Shown: positions 10,569 to 19,267, counted from the first letter of the stretch. The stretch: 64,000 bases of DNA from Enterococcus caccae ATCC BAA-1240 (GCF_000407145.1 NZ_KE136473.1:745827-809826); one strand, 5' to 3'. Program-made: numbers and translations. The notes: generated from the sequence alone by a model not told the origin.

Positions 10569-11038
10569 TGAAAGGAATAGTTGTTTTTAAACACAAAGAA
10601 AATTGTTCTCGATTATCTGATGTTTTCACAGCAATAGGAAATATAGAAAATGAGTATAACTGGTTAATTACAAATAGCGAGTTTGTATCACAAAATGATA
10701 CACCTTTTTTCAATGAATCATATACATGGATAAAGGGAGAAAAACTTTCTGAATTAATAAGTAAGGATGATGGTTATTGGATTTGGGGAGTATTTTCTGC
10801 TTTTAAAAAAAATATTAAAAGAGAAGAGGTGCTAACTTATTCATTACCATTTGCAAATGGTTATAAAGGATTTTGGGAAGTACCGTTGACTTTACAAAAT
10901 CCTCTGGCAGAGTTTGAGATAGTAGAATGGGATGGAAATACACTTATTGTAATAAGTAAGAATGATAAAATCATTGAAAGTTTAAAAAAATATTATTCAT
11001 TCGCCTGTGATTTAGAAAAGTATAATAGTGAAGAATAA
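10568..11038 (+). CDS. putative immunity protein 3b, paralogue of 3a
   Basis: Starts on the last base of the preceding stop codon (TAATG). The 156-residue product aligns along its length with 3a: NWLITN, WGVFSAFKKNI, LPFANGYKGFW, NPLAEFEIVEWD. Similarity is clear but diverged, which suggests an old duplication or capture of a second variant that recognises a different toxin allele. Confidence 0.7.
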   Translation: MKGIVVFKHKENCSRLSDVFTAIGNIENEYNWLITNSEFVSQNDTPFFNESYTWIKGEKLSELISKDDGYWIWGVFSAFKKNIKREEVLTYSLPFANGYKGFWEVPLTLQNPLAEFEIVEWDGNTLIVISKNDKIIESLKKYYSFACDLEKYNSEE

Positions 11039-11044
11039 TTTTAA

Positions 11045-11218
11045 TATGTTCAATTATTTATTATTGAAAACTCTAATTTTGTGGATTGGCTGGAAAAAGA
11101 GAGTTTTGGCGTTAATACTAAAAAAGGTGTGACACATTATTGTATTTATACACCGAATGATGTTGTTGCTATCTTATATTTGAAGGAGCCTAAAATAAGA
11201 ATAGAGCAGGTATTTTAA
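11045..11218 (+). pseudogene. remnant of a further gene (3' end only)
   Basis: An open frame without a start encodes about 57 residues ending in a TAA at 11216-11218 (NFVDWLEKESFGVNT, THYCIYTPNDVVAIL). It has protein-like composition and begins just after the immunity 3b stop. It looks like the 3' end of another immunity or effector gene that lost its front during rearrangement. No family recognised. Confidence 0.45.
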
Positions 11219-11270
11219 AAATTTAGTCAAGTAAGTGTAAGTTAGTTTTTTAATGAGCAGGTCATCCAAG

Positions 11271-11305
11271 GTTAGAGTAGCTATATAGTTATAGTCTACT
11301 CTAAC
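11271..11305. repeat. hairpin after cassette 3 (GTTAGAGTAG / CTACTCTAAC)
   Basis: Ten-bp perfect arms around a 15-base AT-rich spacer. Same GAGTA/TACTC core as the hairpins at 7864 and 13079. No gene lies between 11219 and 11382 apart from this element. Confidence 0.7.
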
Positions 11306-11382
11306 TATATACATAAGATATTCATAAAGAATACCAACTAATAAAGTTAAATATACAAGAGTAAAATAATAATATATTATGA

Positions 11383-12116
11383 CCACAGCATAATGATGTC
11401 AGTGTCAATTATATCCTAAGAAGAAATGGACAGAGCACGTAGGTTATCAGACTTACAATCAGGCATTGTACTATCAAAGTGCCGCTTATCGCTATCAAGT
11501 AGAGGATCAGCGAGCAAAAACCATTCGTATGATAGCAACCGTCCGAATCAAGAAAGTCTGCGATACGGCGGATAAGAAATGGACAGGAAGTAATTCAGGA
11601 CTTGTTGTAGGAACGGCATTTGTAATTCCTATACCAAGAGTCCCAGTAGTCCCACCTGTAACGACGATACCGAAACTAGACATGGATGCAGGAAACTTTT
11701 CATTTCCATCTTTACCGAAAATACCAAGTGCAAGAGATCTTGCTAATGGGATAGTTGGTTGGTTTATTGGGGATTATATTCAGAAATTAGCAAAAGAGGT
11801 ACCCGGACTTCCGAAACAAGGTGCAGTTGATGGTGATATTAAAAATGCTCCTTCTGTTGATGCTGGAAAACAGGGCAAACATGTTCCATGGCATAACAAT
11901 AGCATAGATACAAAAACACAGTGGAAAAAAGGACAAACGGGAGTAAATGAAACACAAGAAGGTTGGGTAAAAGGAAAGTTATTAAATGATGGCACTAAGG
12001 TATGGGATGCTGGAAAAGTGATAGGTCCCAATGGAGAAACTGGAGTGAGAGTGCATATTGATGGTGCTGGACGAATACATGGTTATCCAGTTGATCCCAA
12101 ACAGTATTTAAAATAG
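11383..12116 (+). pseudogene. displaced RHS linker fragment with toxin tail 4
   Basis: Linker sequence (VSVNYI) begins at 11383 with no start; a TAA replaces a linker codon near 11415 and two extra bases near 11440 shift the frame. From about 11466 the frame is open for 216 residues: linker through IGDYIQKLAKE, then a tail with GKQGKHVPWHNN, ETQEGWVKGK, KVIGPNGETGVRVHIDG and GYPVDPKQYLK. The GKQGKHxPxHNN signature belongs to a group of polymorphic toxins (type 50/35-like, from memory). A TTG at 11466 could start translation but has no ribosome site, so I treat this as a silent cassette. Confidence 0.75.
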
Positions 12117-12132
12117 TAGGAGGACAGTTTTT

Positions 12133-12573
12133 ATGTTGAAAACCCCATTAGGAAATATTCGATTATTTGAAAATAATATAGAAAAGAAATATAGCTATAA
12201 ATCACTAAATGTTAATAGTAAAAATTATTTAGTTGATAAACGAATTAGTATTACATTGAAAATTACTCAGAATCTTGAAAATGTAAAGTTAATCTTAGAT
12301 ATTGATGAAAATGCAGTGATAAAAAGTGAAATTGAATCAGGAGAAGATTTATCATTAATAAGTTTTTTTAAAGGTAATTTAAAATTGAGTATAGGAACGG
12401 TAGGAGATATTACTGGTGTTGATTATTTCTATTTGGATAATGGAATGGACTTAACCCTCAATAAAGAGACTAATATTAAGGAACTAATATTTTATATAGC
12501 TTGGCTCAACATGGAAAATCCAGAAGAGGAATCTATTTTTACTTGGTTTGCTGCTGATCCAACATTAGATTAG
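12133..12573 (+). CDS. putative immunity protein 4
   Basis: A strong AGGAGGA site precedes the ATG, 16 bases after toxin tail 4. The 146-residue product is predicted soluble, lysine/asparagine-rich at the front and acidic at the end (ENPEEESIFTWFAADP). No recognised family; immunity to tail 4 is inferred from adjacency. Confidence 0.65.
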   Translation: MLKTPLGNIRLFENNIEKKYSYKSLNVNSKNYLVDKRISITLKITQNLENVKLILDIDENAVIKSEIESGEDLSLISFFKGNLKLSIGTVGDITGVDYFYLDNGMDLTLNKETNIKELIFYIAWLNMENPEEESIFTWFAADPTLD

Positions 12574-12644
12574 TAGTAAGTTGAAATGAGCTAATAGAGG
12601 GTGGATAATACCTAATAAAGTCGATAGGAAATACGAAGGAAGAA

Positions 12645-13010
12645 ATGAAGATTATGAAAGTAAGATGTTTAGCGACCACGGGAAGTGGTATTAATACGTT
12701 TACATTATCGAATATAGGAGACCTTACAAAAACAGAATATCCTTTAAAAAAAGATGAAATTTATACTCAAGTTCTTTTTAAAAATGTTCTACATTATTTA
12801 ATTATAGGAACGTATGAAGATTTACCATCATGGTATCCAGCAGAATTATTTGAAGTAGTAGATCACCAAGTCTATTTAGAGTGGTACTATAATTATGAGG
12901 TGAATTCAGTTGTCAGTGGATTATGGGGATATAAAGAAATGGTAATGACAGACAATCATTATGATGATTTAATTGAAAGAATAGATGGAGCAATAGAAGT
13001 ATTTTTTTAA
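12645..13010 (+). CDS. putative immunity-type protein 5
   Basis: 121 residues starting MKIMKVRCLATTGSG, with GAAGGAAG before the ATG (the second ATG at 12654 is also possible). The pattern MKVRC...PLKKDEIYTQV...SWYPAELFEVVD is one I associate with small proteins found in polymorphic toxin loci, though I cannot name the family. It has no toxin in front of it, so it is either a second protector for cassette 4 or an orphan immunity gene kept against a lost toxin. Confidence 0.6.
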   Translation: MKIMKVRCLATTGSGINTFTLSNIGDLTKTEYPLKKDEIYTQVLFKNVLHYLIIGTYEDLPSWYPAELFEVVDHQVYLEWYYNYEVNSVVSGLWGYKEMVMTDNHYDDLIERIDGAIEVFF

Positions 13011-13078
13011 AGGAAAAAGGAAATCGATGAGTTTATTGAGTATATGTAAATTAATTTGATTTCTAGTCTGTTATAAAA

Positions 13079-13114
13079 GTCAGAGTAACTACAGCAATTA
13101 TAGTTTACTCTGAC
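13079..13114. repeat. hairpin after cassette 4 (GTCAGAGTAA / TTACTCTGAC)
   Basis: Ten-bp perfect arms with a 16-base spacer, 69 bases after the last immunity gene. Third member of the GAGTA/TACTC series; both arms differ in sequence from the other two but keep pairing. Confidence 0.7.
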
Positions 13115-13212
13115 TGTATACATAAAAAAATTGTAATTTAAACAAAGGCATAAACTTATAGGATTGAATGGAAATCTTTTAAAAGAAAATCAGACATAAA
13201 AAGGAATTTTCT

Positions 13213-13290
13213 ACAACGCAATTATATCGGTGTCAATTATATCAGAGGTAGGGCAGGGCAATCTTTAGGATATCAGATATATAATCAAGC
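13213..13290 (+). pseudogene. last RHS linker remnant
   Basis: About 26 codons matching the linker (NYIGVNYIRGRAGQ, GYQIYNQA) with no toxin tail left. It marks the right edge of the cassette array and abuts the terminator stem at 13292. Confidence 0.7.
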
Positions 13291-13291
13291 A

Positions 13292-13340
13292 AGAGTACGA
13301 ACTATTATCAGAAAAATGGATAATAGTTCGTACTCTTTTT
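13292..13340 (+). terminator. strong terminator closing the RHS array
   Basis: An 18-bp perfect stem (AGAGTACGAACTATTATC and its complement) with a 9-base loop, followed by a T-run. It separates the RHS island from the polymerase operon. Confidence 0.9.
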
Positions 13341-13375
13341 ACGTATTTTTTTTAAAACTTAAAAAGGTGTTCCCC

Positions 13376-13404
13376 TTCACAAAAGGAACGTACGTTCGTA
13401 TAAT
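13376..13404 (+). promoter_or_regulatory. SOS (LexA) box inside the polymerase promoter
   Basis: GAACGTACGTTC at 13386-13397 matches the Gram-positive LexA box GAAC-RNRY-GTTC perfectly. It fills the spacer between TTCACA (13376-13381) and TATAAT (13399-13404), 17 bases apart. LexA binding here would block RNA polymerase directly, so the operon should be induced by DNA damage. Confidence 0.9.
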
Positions 13405-13436
13405 TGGTTATGGAATAGAATAAGGAGAGGATCGCG

Positions 13437-14735
13437 ATGATATTTGATTATGAAAAAGAACCTAGAAGAGTACTTTTTTGTATTGATGTAAAATCCTTTT
13501 ATGCCTCGGTCGAATGTGTGGCTAGAGGGTATGACCCACTAGAAAAAATGCTGGTTGTGATGAGCCATGCTGAAAATACTGGTGGTCTTGTTCTGGCATC
13601 TTCACCAAAAGCGAAAGAAGTGCTAGGAATCACCAATGTAACAAGAAAATACGATGTACCTGATCATCCAGAATTAGCGATTGTACCACCTCGGATGAAT
13701 GAATATATCAAAGAAAACATGAAAATCAATGCAATCTATAAAGAATATGTTGCAGAAGAAGACTTACATATTTATTCGATTGATGAATCATTTTTAGATG
13801 TAAGTGCCAGTTGGAAATTGTTTGGTCAAACGCCAAGAACCGTGGCTAAAATCATCCAACAAAGAATCAAAAAAGAGACAGGGTTAGCAATCACAGTTGG
13901 CATCGGTGATAATCCTTTATTAGCCAAATTAGCGATGGATATCGAAGCGAAGCATAATGAAGAACGGTTAGCTGAGTGGCATTATGAAGACGTTCCTGAA
14001 AAAGTCTGGAGTATTGAGTCAATGACGGATATGTGGGGAATCGGCCACCGCTTAGCCAAACGTTTAAACCATTTAGGCATTCGATCTGTGTATGATTTAG
14101 CTCATGCAGATGTAAACAGTCTCAAAAGGAATTTAGGGATCATTGGCGAACAGTTATATGCCCATGCGCATGGCATTGATCGCAGCCGCTTATCTGAAAA
14201 ATACATACCGGAAGAACGTTCCTATAACAATTCTCAGATTTTGATGCGGGATTATATGAGACAAGATGAGATCGAAGTTGTGATCAGGGAGATGGCAGAA
14301 CAAGTGGCAGCGCGTCTTAGAAAAGCTCATTGTCAGACAGAATGTGTTCATTTATCTGTGGGTTTTTCTAAAGCAGGTTTATCGGGTGGATCAGGGTTTT
14401 CAAGGCAAATGAAGGTCCCTTTAACAAATAGCAGCAAATTATTGATTGAATATTGTTTAACCATTTTTAGGCAACATTGGCACGGAGAAGAAGTACGACA
14501 TATTGGAATTACGTATTCCAAACTGAATTACAATACTTATGTACAATTAGATTTATTTCATGAACCAGATGAGCAACTGAAGGAACTAAAACTAGACCAG
14601 TTGATCGACGAAATTCGCCAGCGCTTTGGCTATGTTTCATTGGTCCACGCAAGTTCTGTCTCATCTGGTGGCACAGCAATTTCAAGAGCGTCACTAGTCG
14701 GTGGACATGCAGGGGGAATGGAGGGCTTACAATGA
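13437..14735 (+). CDS. Y-family DNA polymerase (UmuC/ImpB-type)
   Basis: 432 residues. The N-terminal catalytic motif FCIDVKSFYASVE and the second acidic motif IYSIDESFLDV supply the metal-binding carboxylates of Y-family polymerases. A helix-hairpin-helix-like stretch (MWGIGHRLAKRLNHLGI) and a little-finger region follow. The C-terminal QLDLF resembles a beta-clamp binding peptide. Function: translesion synthesis under SOS control. It is preceded by GGAGAGG and a LexA box, and overlaps the next gene by four bases. This UmuC-like branch with a YolD partner is common on Firmicutes mobile elements as well as chromosomes. Confidence 0.93.
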   Translation: MIFDYEKEPRRVLFCIDVKSFYASVECVARGYDPLEKMLVVMSHAENTGGLVLASSPKAKEVLGITNVTRKYDVPDHPELAIVPPRMNEYIKENMKINAIYKEYVAEEDLHIYSIDESFLDVSASWKLFGQTPRTVAKIIQQRIKKETGLAITVGIGDNPLLAKLAMDIEAKHNEERLAEWHYEDVPEKVWSIESMTDMWGIGHRLAKRLNHLGIRSVYDLAHADVNSLKRNLGIIGEQLYAHAHGIDRSRLSEKYIPEERSYNNSQILMRDYMRQDEIEVVIREMAEQVAARLRKAHCQTECVHLSVGFSKAGLSGGSGFSRQMKVPLTNSSKLLIEYCLTIFRQHWHGEEVRHIGITYSKLNYNTYVQLDLFHEPDEQLKELKLDQLIDEIRQRFGYVSLVHASSVSSGGTAISRASLVGGHAGGMEGLQ

Positions 14736-15073
14736 GTAAAGAGCGAGATTATTATTTTGAACAGTACCAAGATCGAAAAATGAAAAAGTGGGCGGGCTTT
14801 TATTTATCTGAGCATACCGCGATTATTGAACAAGAGAAAAAAAGACAGCCAGCTGAAAAGAAAATACAAATGAGTTGGACGGAAATCGATGAAGTATTAG
14901 CTCAGGCATTTCAAAATCAGGTTGAAGTGAGGATTCAAAAAGAAGAACTAGATTGTGAAGGACATTATGGAGCAGATATTATTGGCAGGATTCAAGGACA
15001 TGATGAGTTGGGGATTTTTGTAGGTGGACATAAGATTGGCTACGATGAAATTCGCCATGTCCAATTATACTAA
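14732..15073 (+). CDS. YolD-like protein
   Basis: 113 residues; ATGA overlap with the polymerase stop indicates coupled translation. The features RKMKKWAGFYLSEHTAII near the N-terminus and the C-terminal YDEIRHVQLY fit the YolD-like family, which habitually sits behind UmuC-type polymerases in Firmicutes and is thought to assist or regulate them. No catalytic motif is visible. Confidence 0.85.
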   Translation: MSKERDYYFEQYQDRKMKKWAGFYLSEHTAIIEQEKKRQPAEKKIQMSWTEIDEVLAQAFQNQVEVRIQKEELDCEGHYGADIIGRIQGHDELGIFVGGHKIGYDEIRHVQLY

Positions 15074-15119
15074 AAAAACCATCTAACTTTATATACACTA
15101 CTAAAGTTAGATGGTTTTT
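15074..15119. terminator. bidirectional terminator
   Basis: An 18-bp stem with A-run on the left and T-run on the right, between the convergent YolD-like gene and the DUF218 gene. It can serve both strands. Confidence 0.9.
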
Positions 15120-15124
15120 CAGGT

Positions 15125-16339
15125 TTAACGGTGGGTAACCAGAAAGAATTCAGCCAATGCCAATAGAATCATCATTAACGCAATTAGACTACACATGATC
15201 AAATGACGACGTTTGTGCATCATCACGATTGCAATAAACTCTCTTAAAAAGGCATTAGGTAGAAAATAGAAGGCTGTTCGAGCGCCAATCCCGTCAGCGT
15301 TTAGATTGGCCATCTTGGCAAAAAGACCAGCACGGAATAGATGGAAATTGTTTGTCGTAAAAATCGCTCGGAAATCAGTTCCCCCAAAATCTTGTTCCAT
15401 GATTTCTTTGGAAAAGCGCATGTTCTCTAACGTATTTTTGGAATTAGTTTCAACTAAAATAGCTTCTTCTGGAATCCCTTTTCCAATGGCGTACTGTTTC
15501 ATTGCAATACTTTCAGCGATATGTTCATCGTCCCCCTTACCACCAGACATCAGGATTTTAGGTGGATTTAACGTAGCATCAGACTGGGCTTTATAAAATT
15601 GCATGGCTTTTTCGATCCGCTTACCTAAAAGTGGCGGGACTGTTTTTCCATCGATCAAACCTGAACCTAAAACAATGATGTAATCTTGAGTATATTTAGG
15701 TTGATTAAATTGATAAATAATTGAGATTGTTAAAAAATTATAGAACACAATAGAAAAATAAAACATGATAAATGGTAAAATACCAAATAATAGAGACGCC
15801 CACTGTGGCAAGATTCGAGCTGAATAATAATTAAAAATCAGAAAAGCGGTCAAACCAATAGCTAAAAGTAAGGTCAATAAATTTGCTAAAGAATGCCCTT
15901 CTTTACGCAAAACGACGATTGCATTCCAATATAAGAAAGCAAGCAAGGCATAAAGTCCGATCAATAACAAGAGTAGCAAAACAATGCCTGTGATTCCTGC
16001 TAAAACAATCAGTAAAGGATTCATTGTCCTAACAAGTAAAGAACCTAAGTAAGTCATACCTACGATTAAAAACAAATTAAAGACTAATCCATTAATTAAC
16101 CTTCGCTTTTCCTTAAAATAACAAAAAAGGAAAAGTAACAAGAAGGTTGATGGGATCAAAAAATAATAAGTATGAAGTTGTACTTCTAAATAAATGACAT
16201 AAACAATAAAACAAATTGAAAACCAAAGCAATTCAAAAAATTTCCAATTTTGATTGAGCTTTTTTGCACGCCATTTTGGGATAATAAATACGCCAATAAG
16301 ATAAATGATCCCAATGATAATACTAAAATAATTCCCCAT
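15125..16339 (-). CDS. DUF218 (YdcF/SanA/ElyC-like) membrane protein
   Basis: 404 residues. The N-terminal half has about eight hydrophobic segments. The C-terminal half is a DUF218 domain: YIIVLGSGLIDGKTVPPLLGKR, ILMSGGKGDDE, EAILVETNSKNTLENM, and NNFHLFRAGLFA. The family is linked to envelope and cell-wall precursor maintenance, with the exact reaction unsettled. A last hydrophobic segment closes the protein. The ribosome site AAGGAG lies eight bases before the ATG. It appears to be monocistronic. Confidence 0.85.
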   Translation of the reverse strand: MGNYFSIIIGIIYLIGVFIIPKWRAKKLNQNWKFFELLWFSICFIVYVIYLEVQLHTYYFLIPSTFLLLFLFCYFKEKRRLINGLVFNLFLIVGMTYLGSLLVRTMNPLLIVLAGITGIVLLLLLLIGLYALLAFLYWNAIVVLRKEGHSLANLLTLLLAIGLTAFLIFNYYSARILPQWASLLFGILPFIMFYFSIVFYNFLTISIIYQFNQPKYTQDYIIVLGSGLIDGKTVPPLLGKRIEKAMQFYKAQSDATLNPPKILMSGGKGDDEHIAESIAMKQYAIGKGIPEEAILVETNSKNTLENMRFSKEIMEQDFGGTDFRAIFTTNNFHLFRAGLFAKMANLNADGIGARTAFYFLPNAFLREFIAIVMMHKRRHLIMCSLIALMMILLALAEFFLVTHR

Positions 16340-16464
16340 AATAGAACTCCTTCAATAAATGATTTCATATTAGTATAACGAAAAATGAGCGAAAAAAAAA
16401 CTACAAACTTTAAGAAGCTGTAAATATCTTATGGTTCAAGTAAGTCAGCTAGACATAGGATGAA

Positions 16465-16506
16465 AAATTAGGATGTAATGGGTCAACTCCAACTACATCC
16501 TAATTT
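16465..16506 (-). terminator. terminator of the histidine kinase gene
   Basis: A 13-bp stem (AAATTAGGATGTA and complement) just beyond the kinase stop. No gene lies in 16340-16510. Confidence 0.8.
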
Positions 16507-16510
16507 AAAA

Positions 16511-18361
16511 TTATTTAGAAGAATGAACTGGAAATGTGATGAAAAAGCTCGTTCCTCGTCCCTCTTCAGATACTAATGAAAGATGCCATTCATATTTTGC
16601 AACAATCGAGGTTACTGCGAAAAGTCCCAGTCCCGTTCCTTCATCCGCTGATTTTGTTGTAAAGAAGGGCTCAAATATTTTTTCTTGTAATTCTTCTGGG
16701 ATTCCAGGACCATTATCAGAAATTTCCAGCGTAACAAACGTATCAATAGGCGTTGCTCGATGACTACTTTTCTTCAGCAGTACAGTCAATTCTTTTGAAG
16801 CTGGTGAAACAGTGACTTGAATCTTTTGTTGTTTATTTGAATTTTCTTTTGTAGCCTGATAGGCGTTTGTGATCAAGTTATAAATCAAATTTTGTAAGTC
16901 TGTTTCTTCTAATTTAGTAGTCCCAAGATTTTCTTGGATGGATAGGGATAATTGAACTTTTTTAGGAATAATTTCCCCAATCAAGTGGGTAGCAACTCCA
17001 ATCGCAGCAGAAATATCTATCCATTCCTGAACGCTTTTTTGAGGTTTAGAAAAGCGTAAAACATTTGAAGATAGCTGTTTTCCTTTCTGGGCAGAATGAA
17101 GAATTTCTTCTAAATCTGCTTTTAATATAGGATCGTCTCCATGTTCTTCCAATAATAGTTGGGTGTTACCGATAATCGGAGTTAAAAAATTGTTCATATC
17201 ATGGACGATCGATGTTGTAAGCAAACCCACTGTTTCCATTTTGTTTCGTTGATAAAGTTCTAATTCTAATTGATGTTGCATTTTTTGTTGCTTTTGTTTT
17301 TCGATTAACTGGCGATTTTCGGCTTCAATGGTTTCTTTTTTTCTAAAATTATGAATAAATAACGAACAAACAATAATCAAAAGTAATAATAAAACTAAGA
17401 GGAAAGACAAAACGATGACAAAATTGATGATATCATCATTTCGTTCGTTATAATCCGCATTGATTGCGACGACCCAATGAGCAAGGCCAACATCGATCCA
17501 TTCGAAGGCACTGATTTTTAACACTTCAGTCGGTGTATCTTCATCCCACCAGTAAGATTTATAGGTCAGCTTTCCGGAATTGTGGTTTAGCTGATATTTT
17601 TCTAGTCGTTTTAAATCAGAGTAATCAAAGTCTGGATACAATTTTTCTCGTCCATTGATAATATCTAACCCAACTTGTTGGGCTACAGGGTGCATAACAA
17701 CAGTCATTGACCGGTCTTTGATCATCGGATATCCTTTATAATCTAATTCAAAATCTTGTAAAAAATTCTTATAAAAAGCTTCCAAATTCAAAGGTAAAAT
17801 CAAATAACCATCAACAGTACCAGAGGCCGTTCGGATTTCTTGATAAAAATTAACATAAGCTTTTTTATTGATAAAATACGAATCGCCATTTTGGGCGGTT
17901 GGTTTATCGAACAGTTGTTTTAAAGATAAATCATGACGAATAAAGGGACGAATTGTGTCAGGATCTACAATCAATACTTCTTTTTTCTTAGCGTCCCAAT
18001 GAAAAGCATATAAAGGTGTACCCTCTGGATCAATATAAAAAAGTGAATCGGTTTCATTATTTAAGGAGTCAAAGAATGTGTTGAGAGAAGAGGCGCTGCT
18101 TTTTAAGTAAGTCGCTGGATCATCACTATTCTTTAAATTACCATCAATCGCTAGATAATTAAGAGCCTGATGCCGATTTTTCATAGAAAGCTGTATTACT
18201 TTACCAACATATTCTGTCGATTGTAGCAAAAAGTCCTGACCACTTGCTGTTGTTGTTTTACGAATGATAGAAAATCCCCGAATTGCAAAGAAAACGGATA
18301 CAACAATAAAGAGGGTCATCGCTGCGATCATGATGTTTACAATTCTGTTTGTTCGTTTCAT
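16511..18361 (-). CDS. membrane sensor histidine kinase
   Basis: The ATG at 18361 has AAAAGGAG eight bases upstream and is preferred over 18391; 616 residues. It has one N-terminal membrane segment, an extracellular sensor of about 280 residues (dCache-like layout, with FYIDPEGTPLYAF and VDGYLILPLN), a second membrane segment (about 310-335), and a coiled-coil linker. The phospho-acceptor motif is SIVHDMNNFLTPI, followed by N-box LIYNLITNAYQA, DNGPGIP and GTGLGLFAV. The HDMNN-type H-box is unlike the usual HExRTPL of enterococcal kinases. It is divergent from an OmpR-type regulator that is its likely partner. Confidence 0.9.
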   Translation of the reverse strand: MKRTNRIVNIMIAAMTLFIVVSVFFAIRGFSIIRKTTTASGQDFLLQSTEYVGKVIQLSMKNRHQALNYLAIDGNLKNSDDPATYLKSSASSLNTFFDSLNNETDSLFYIDPEGTPLYAFHWDAKKKEVLIVDPDTIRPFIRHDLSLKQLFDKPTAQNGDSYFINKKAYVNFYQEIRTASGTVDGYLILPLNLEAFYKNFLQDFELDYKGYPMIKDRSMTVVMHPVAQQVGLDIINGREKLYPDFDYSDLKRLEKYQLNHNSGKLTYKSYWWDEDTPTEVLKISAFEWIDVGLAHWVVAINADYNERNDDIINFVIVLSFLLVLLLLLIIVCSLFIHNFRKKETIEAENRQLIEKQKQQKMQHQLELELYQRNKMETVGLLTTSIVHDMNNFLTPIIGNTQLLLEEHGDDPILKADLEEILHSAQKGKQLSSNVLRFSKPQKSVQEWIDISAAIGVATHLIGEIIPKKVQLSLSIQENLGTTKLEETDLQNLIYNLITNAYQATKENSNKQQKIQVTVSPASKELTVLLKKSSHRATPIDTFVTLEISDNGPGIPEELQEKIFEPFFTTKSADEGTGLGLFAVTSIVAKYEWHLSLVSEEGRGTSFFITFPVHSSK

Positions 18362-18471
18362 TGGTCTAGCTCCTTTTAAAAGTCTGTTCATATCATAACA
18401 AGTTCATGTTGAAATTTAAAGATAATTCCGCTATTGTATAGATAATGTAAAAAAATAATGAGGTGTGCACG

Positions 18472-19200
18472 TTGCGAAACGAAAAAATTTTAGTGGTAGA
18501 TGATGATCCTGCAATTCGCCGATTGATTTGGAAGTCGCTTCAGTCAACGGGATTACTGGTCTATCAAAGTGATACGATCGAAAAAACGTTAGATATCATG
18601 AATCGAGTAGAATTTCAATTATTTCTTTTAGATGTCAGTTTAGAGCATGAAAATGACGGCTATCATTTGGCGCAATTGATTCGAGAACGCCAGCCTTTAA
18701 CACCAATTATCTTTGTCAGTGGGAAAAAAAGCGAGCAAGATATCATTAGTGGTCTAGAATCTGGCGGTGATGTTTATCTTTCTAAACCTTTTGCGCCAGA
18801 TGTTTTACGAGCACAGGTCATCAGTACCTTGAATCGAACAGAACAGTTATTGACATTGAGCAAACATCGTGAAGAAACGATGTTGAGAGATGGAATTTTT
18901 TCATTCGATAAAAATCAATATCAATTTAGTAAAAATGGCGAAATCGTGAATATGACATCTAAAGAAATCATGATGATTTTATTTTTTATGGAAAATCCCT
19001 ATCAAGTATTTAGTAAGGAACAGATTTATGCTAGTGTCTGGAGTGATGGAGACATGGATAAGAATCTGATCACGGTGTACATTAACTATCTAAGAAATAA
19101 GATTGAAGATGACCCGAAAAAACCGAAATATTTACAGACAGTTTGGGGCATTGGGTATCTCTTTAATCCAGAAGGCAAAGAGGCAGGGAATACTGTGTAG
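18472..19200 (+). CDS. OmpR-family response regulator
   Basis: The start is taken as TTG 18472 with AGGTG six bases before; GTG 18463 would add three residues but has no site. 242 residues: receiver domain (VVDDDPAIRR, phospho-acceptor in LFLLDVSLE, switch residues VSGKK and LSKPF) and a winged-helix DNA-binding domain (SKEIMMILFFMENP, VWGIGYLFNP). It is divergent from the sensor kinase with 110 bases between. It sits beside the citrate cluster, but nothing in the sequence ties it to citrate. Confidence 0.9.
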   Translation: MRNEKILVVDDDPAIRRLIWKSLQSTGLLVYQSDTIEKTLDIMNRVEFQLFLLDVSLEHENDGYHLAQLIRERQPLTPIIFVSGKKSEQDIISGLESGGDVYLSKPFAPDVLRAQVISTLNRTEQLLTLSKHREETMLRDGIFSFDKNQYQFSKNGEIVNMTSKEIMMILFFMENPYQVFSKEQIYASVWSDGDMDKNLITVYINYLRNKIEDDPKKPKYLQTVWGIGYLFNPEGKEAGNTV

Positions 19201-19206
19201 TATAGC

Positions 19207-19250
19207 TATAAAAACAGGTAGTGATCCGTCATGGTCATCACCTGTTTTTA
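19207..19250. terminator. bidirectional terminator
   Basis: Stem AAAAACAGGT...ACCTGTTTTT between the convergent response regulator and citG genes. Confidence 0.8.
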
Positions 19251-19267
19251 TCGTTTTTATGTAAAAC

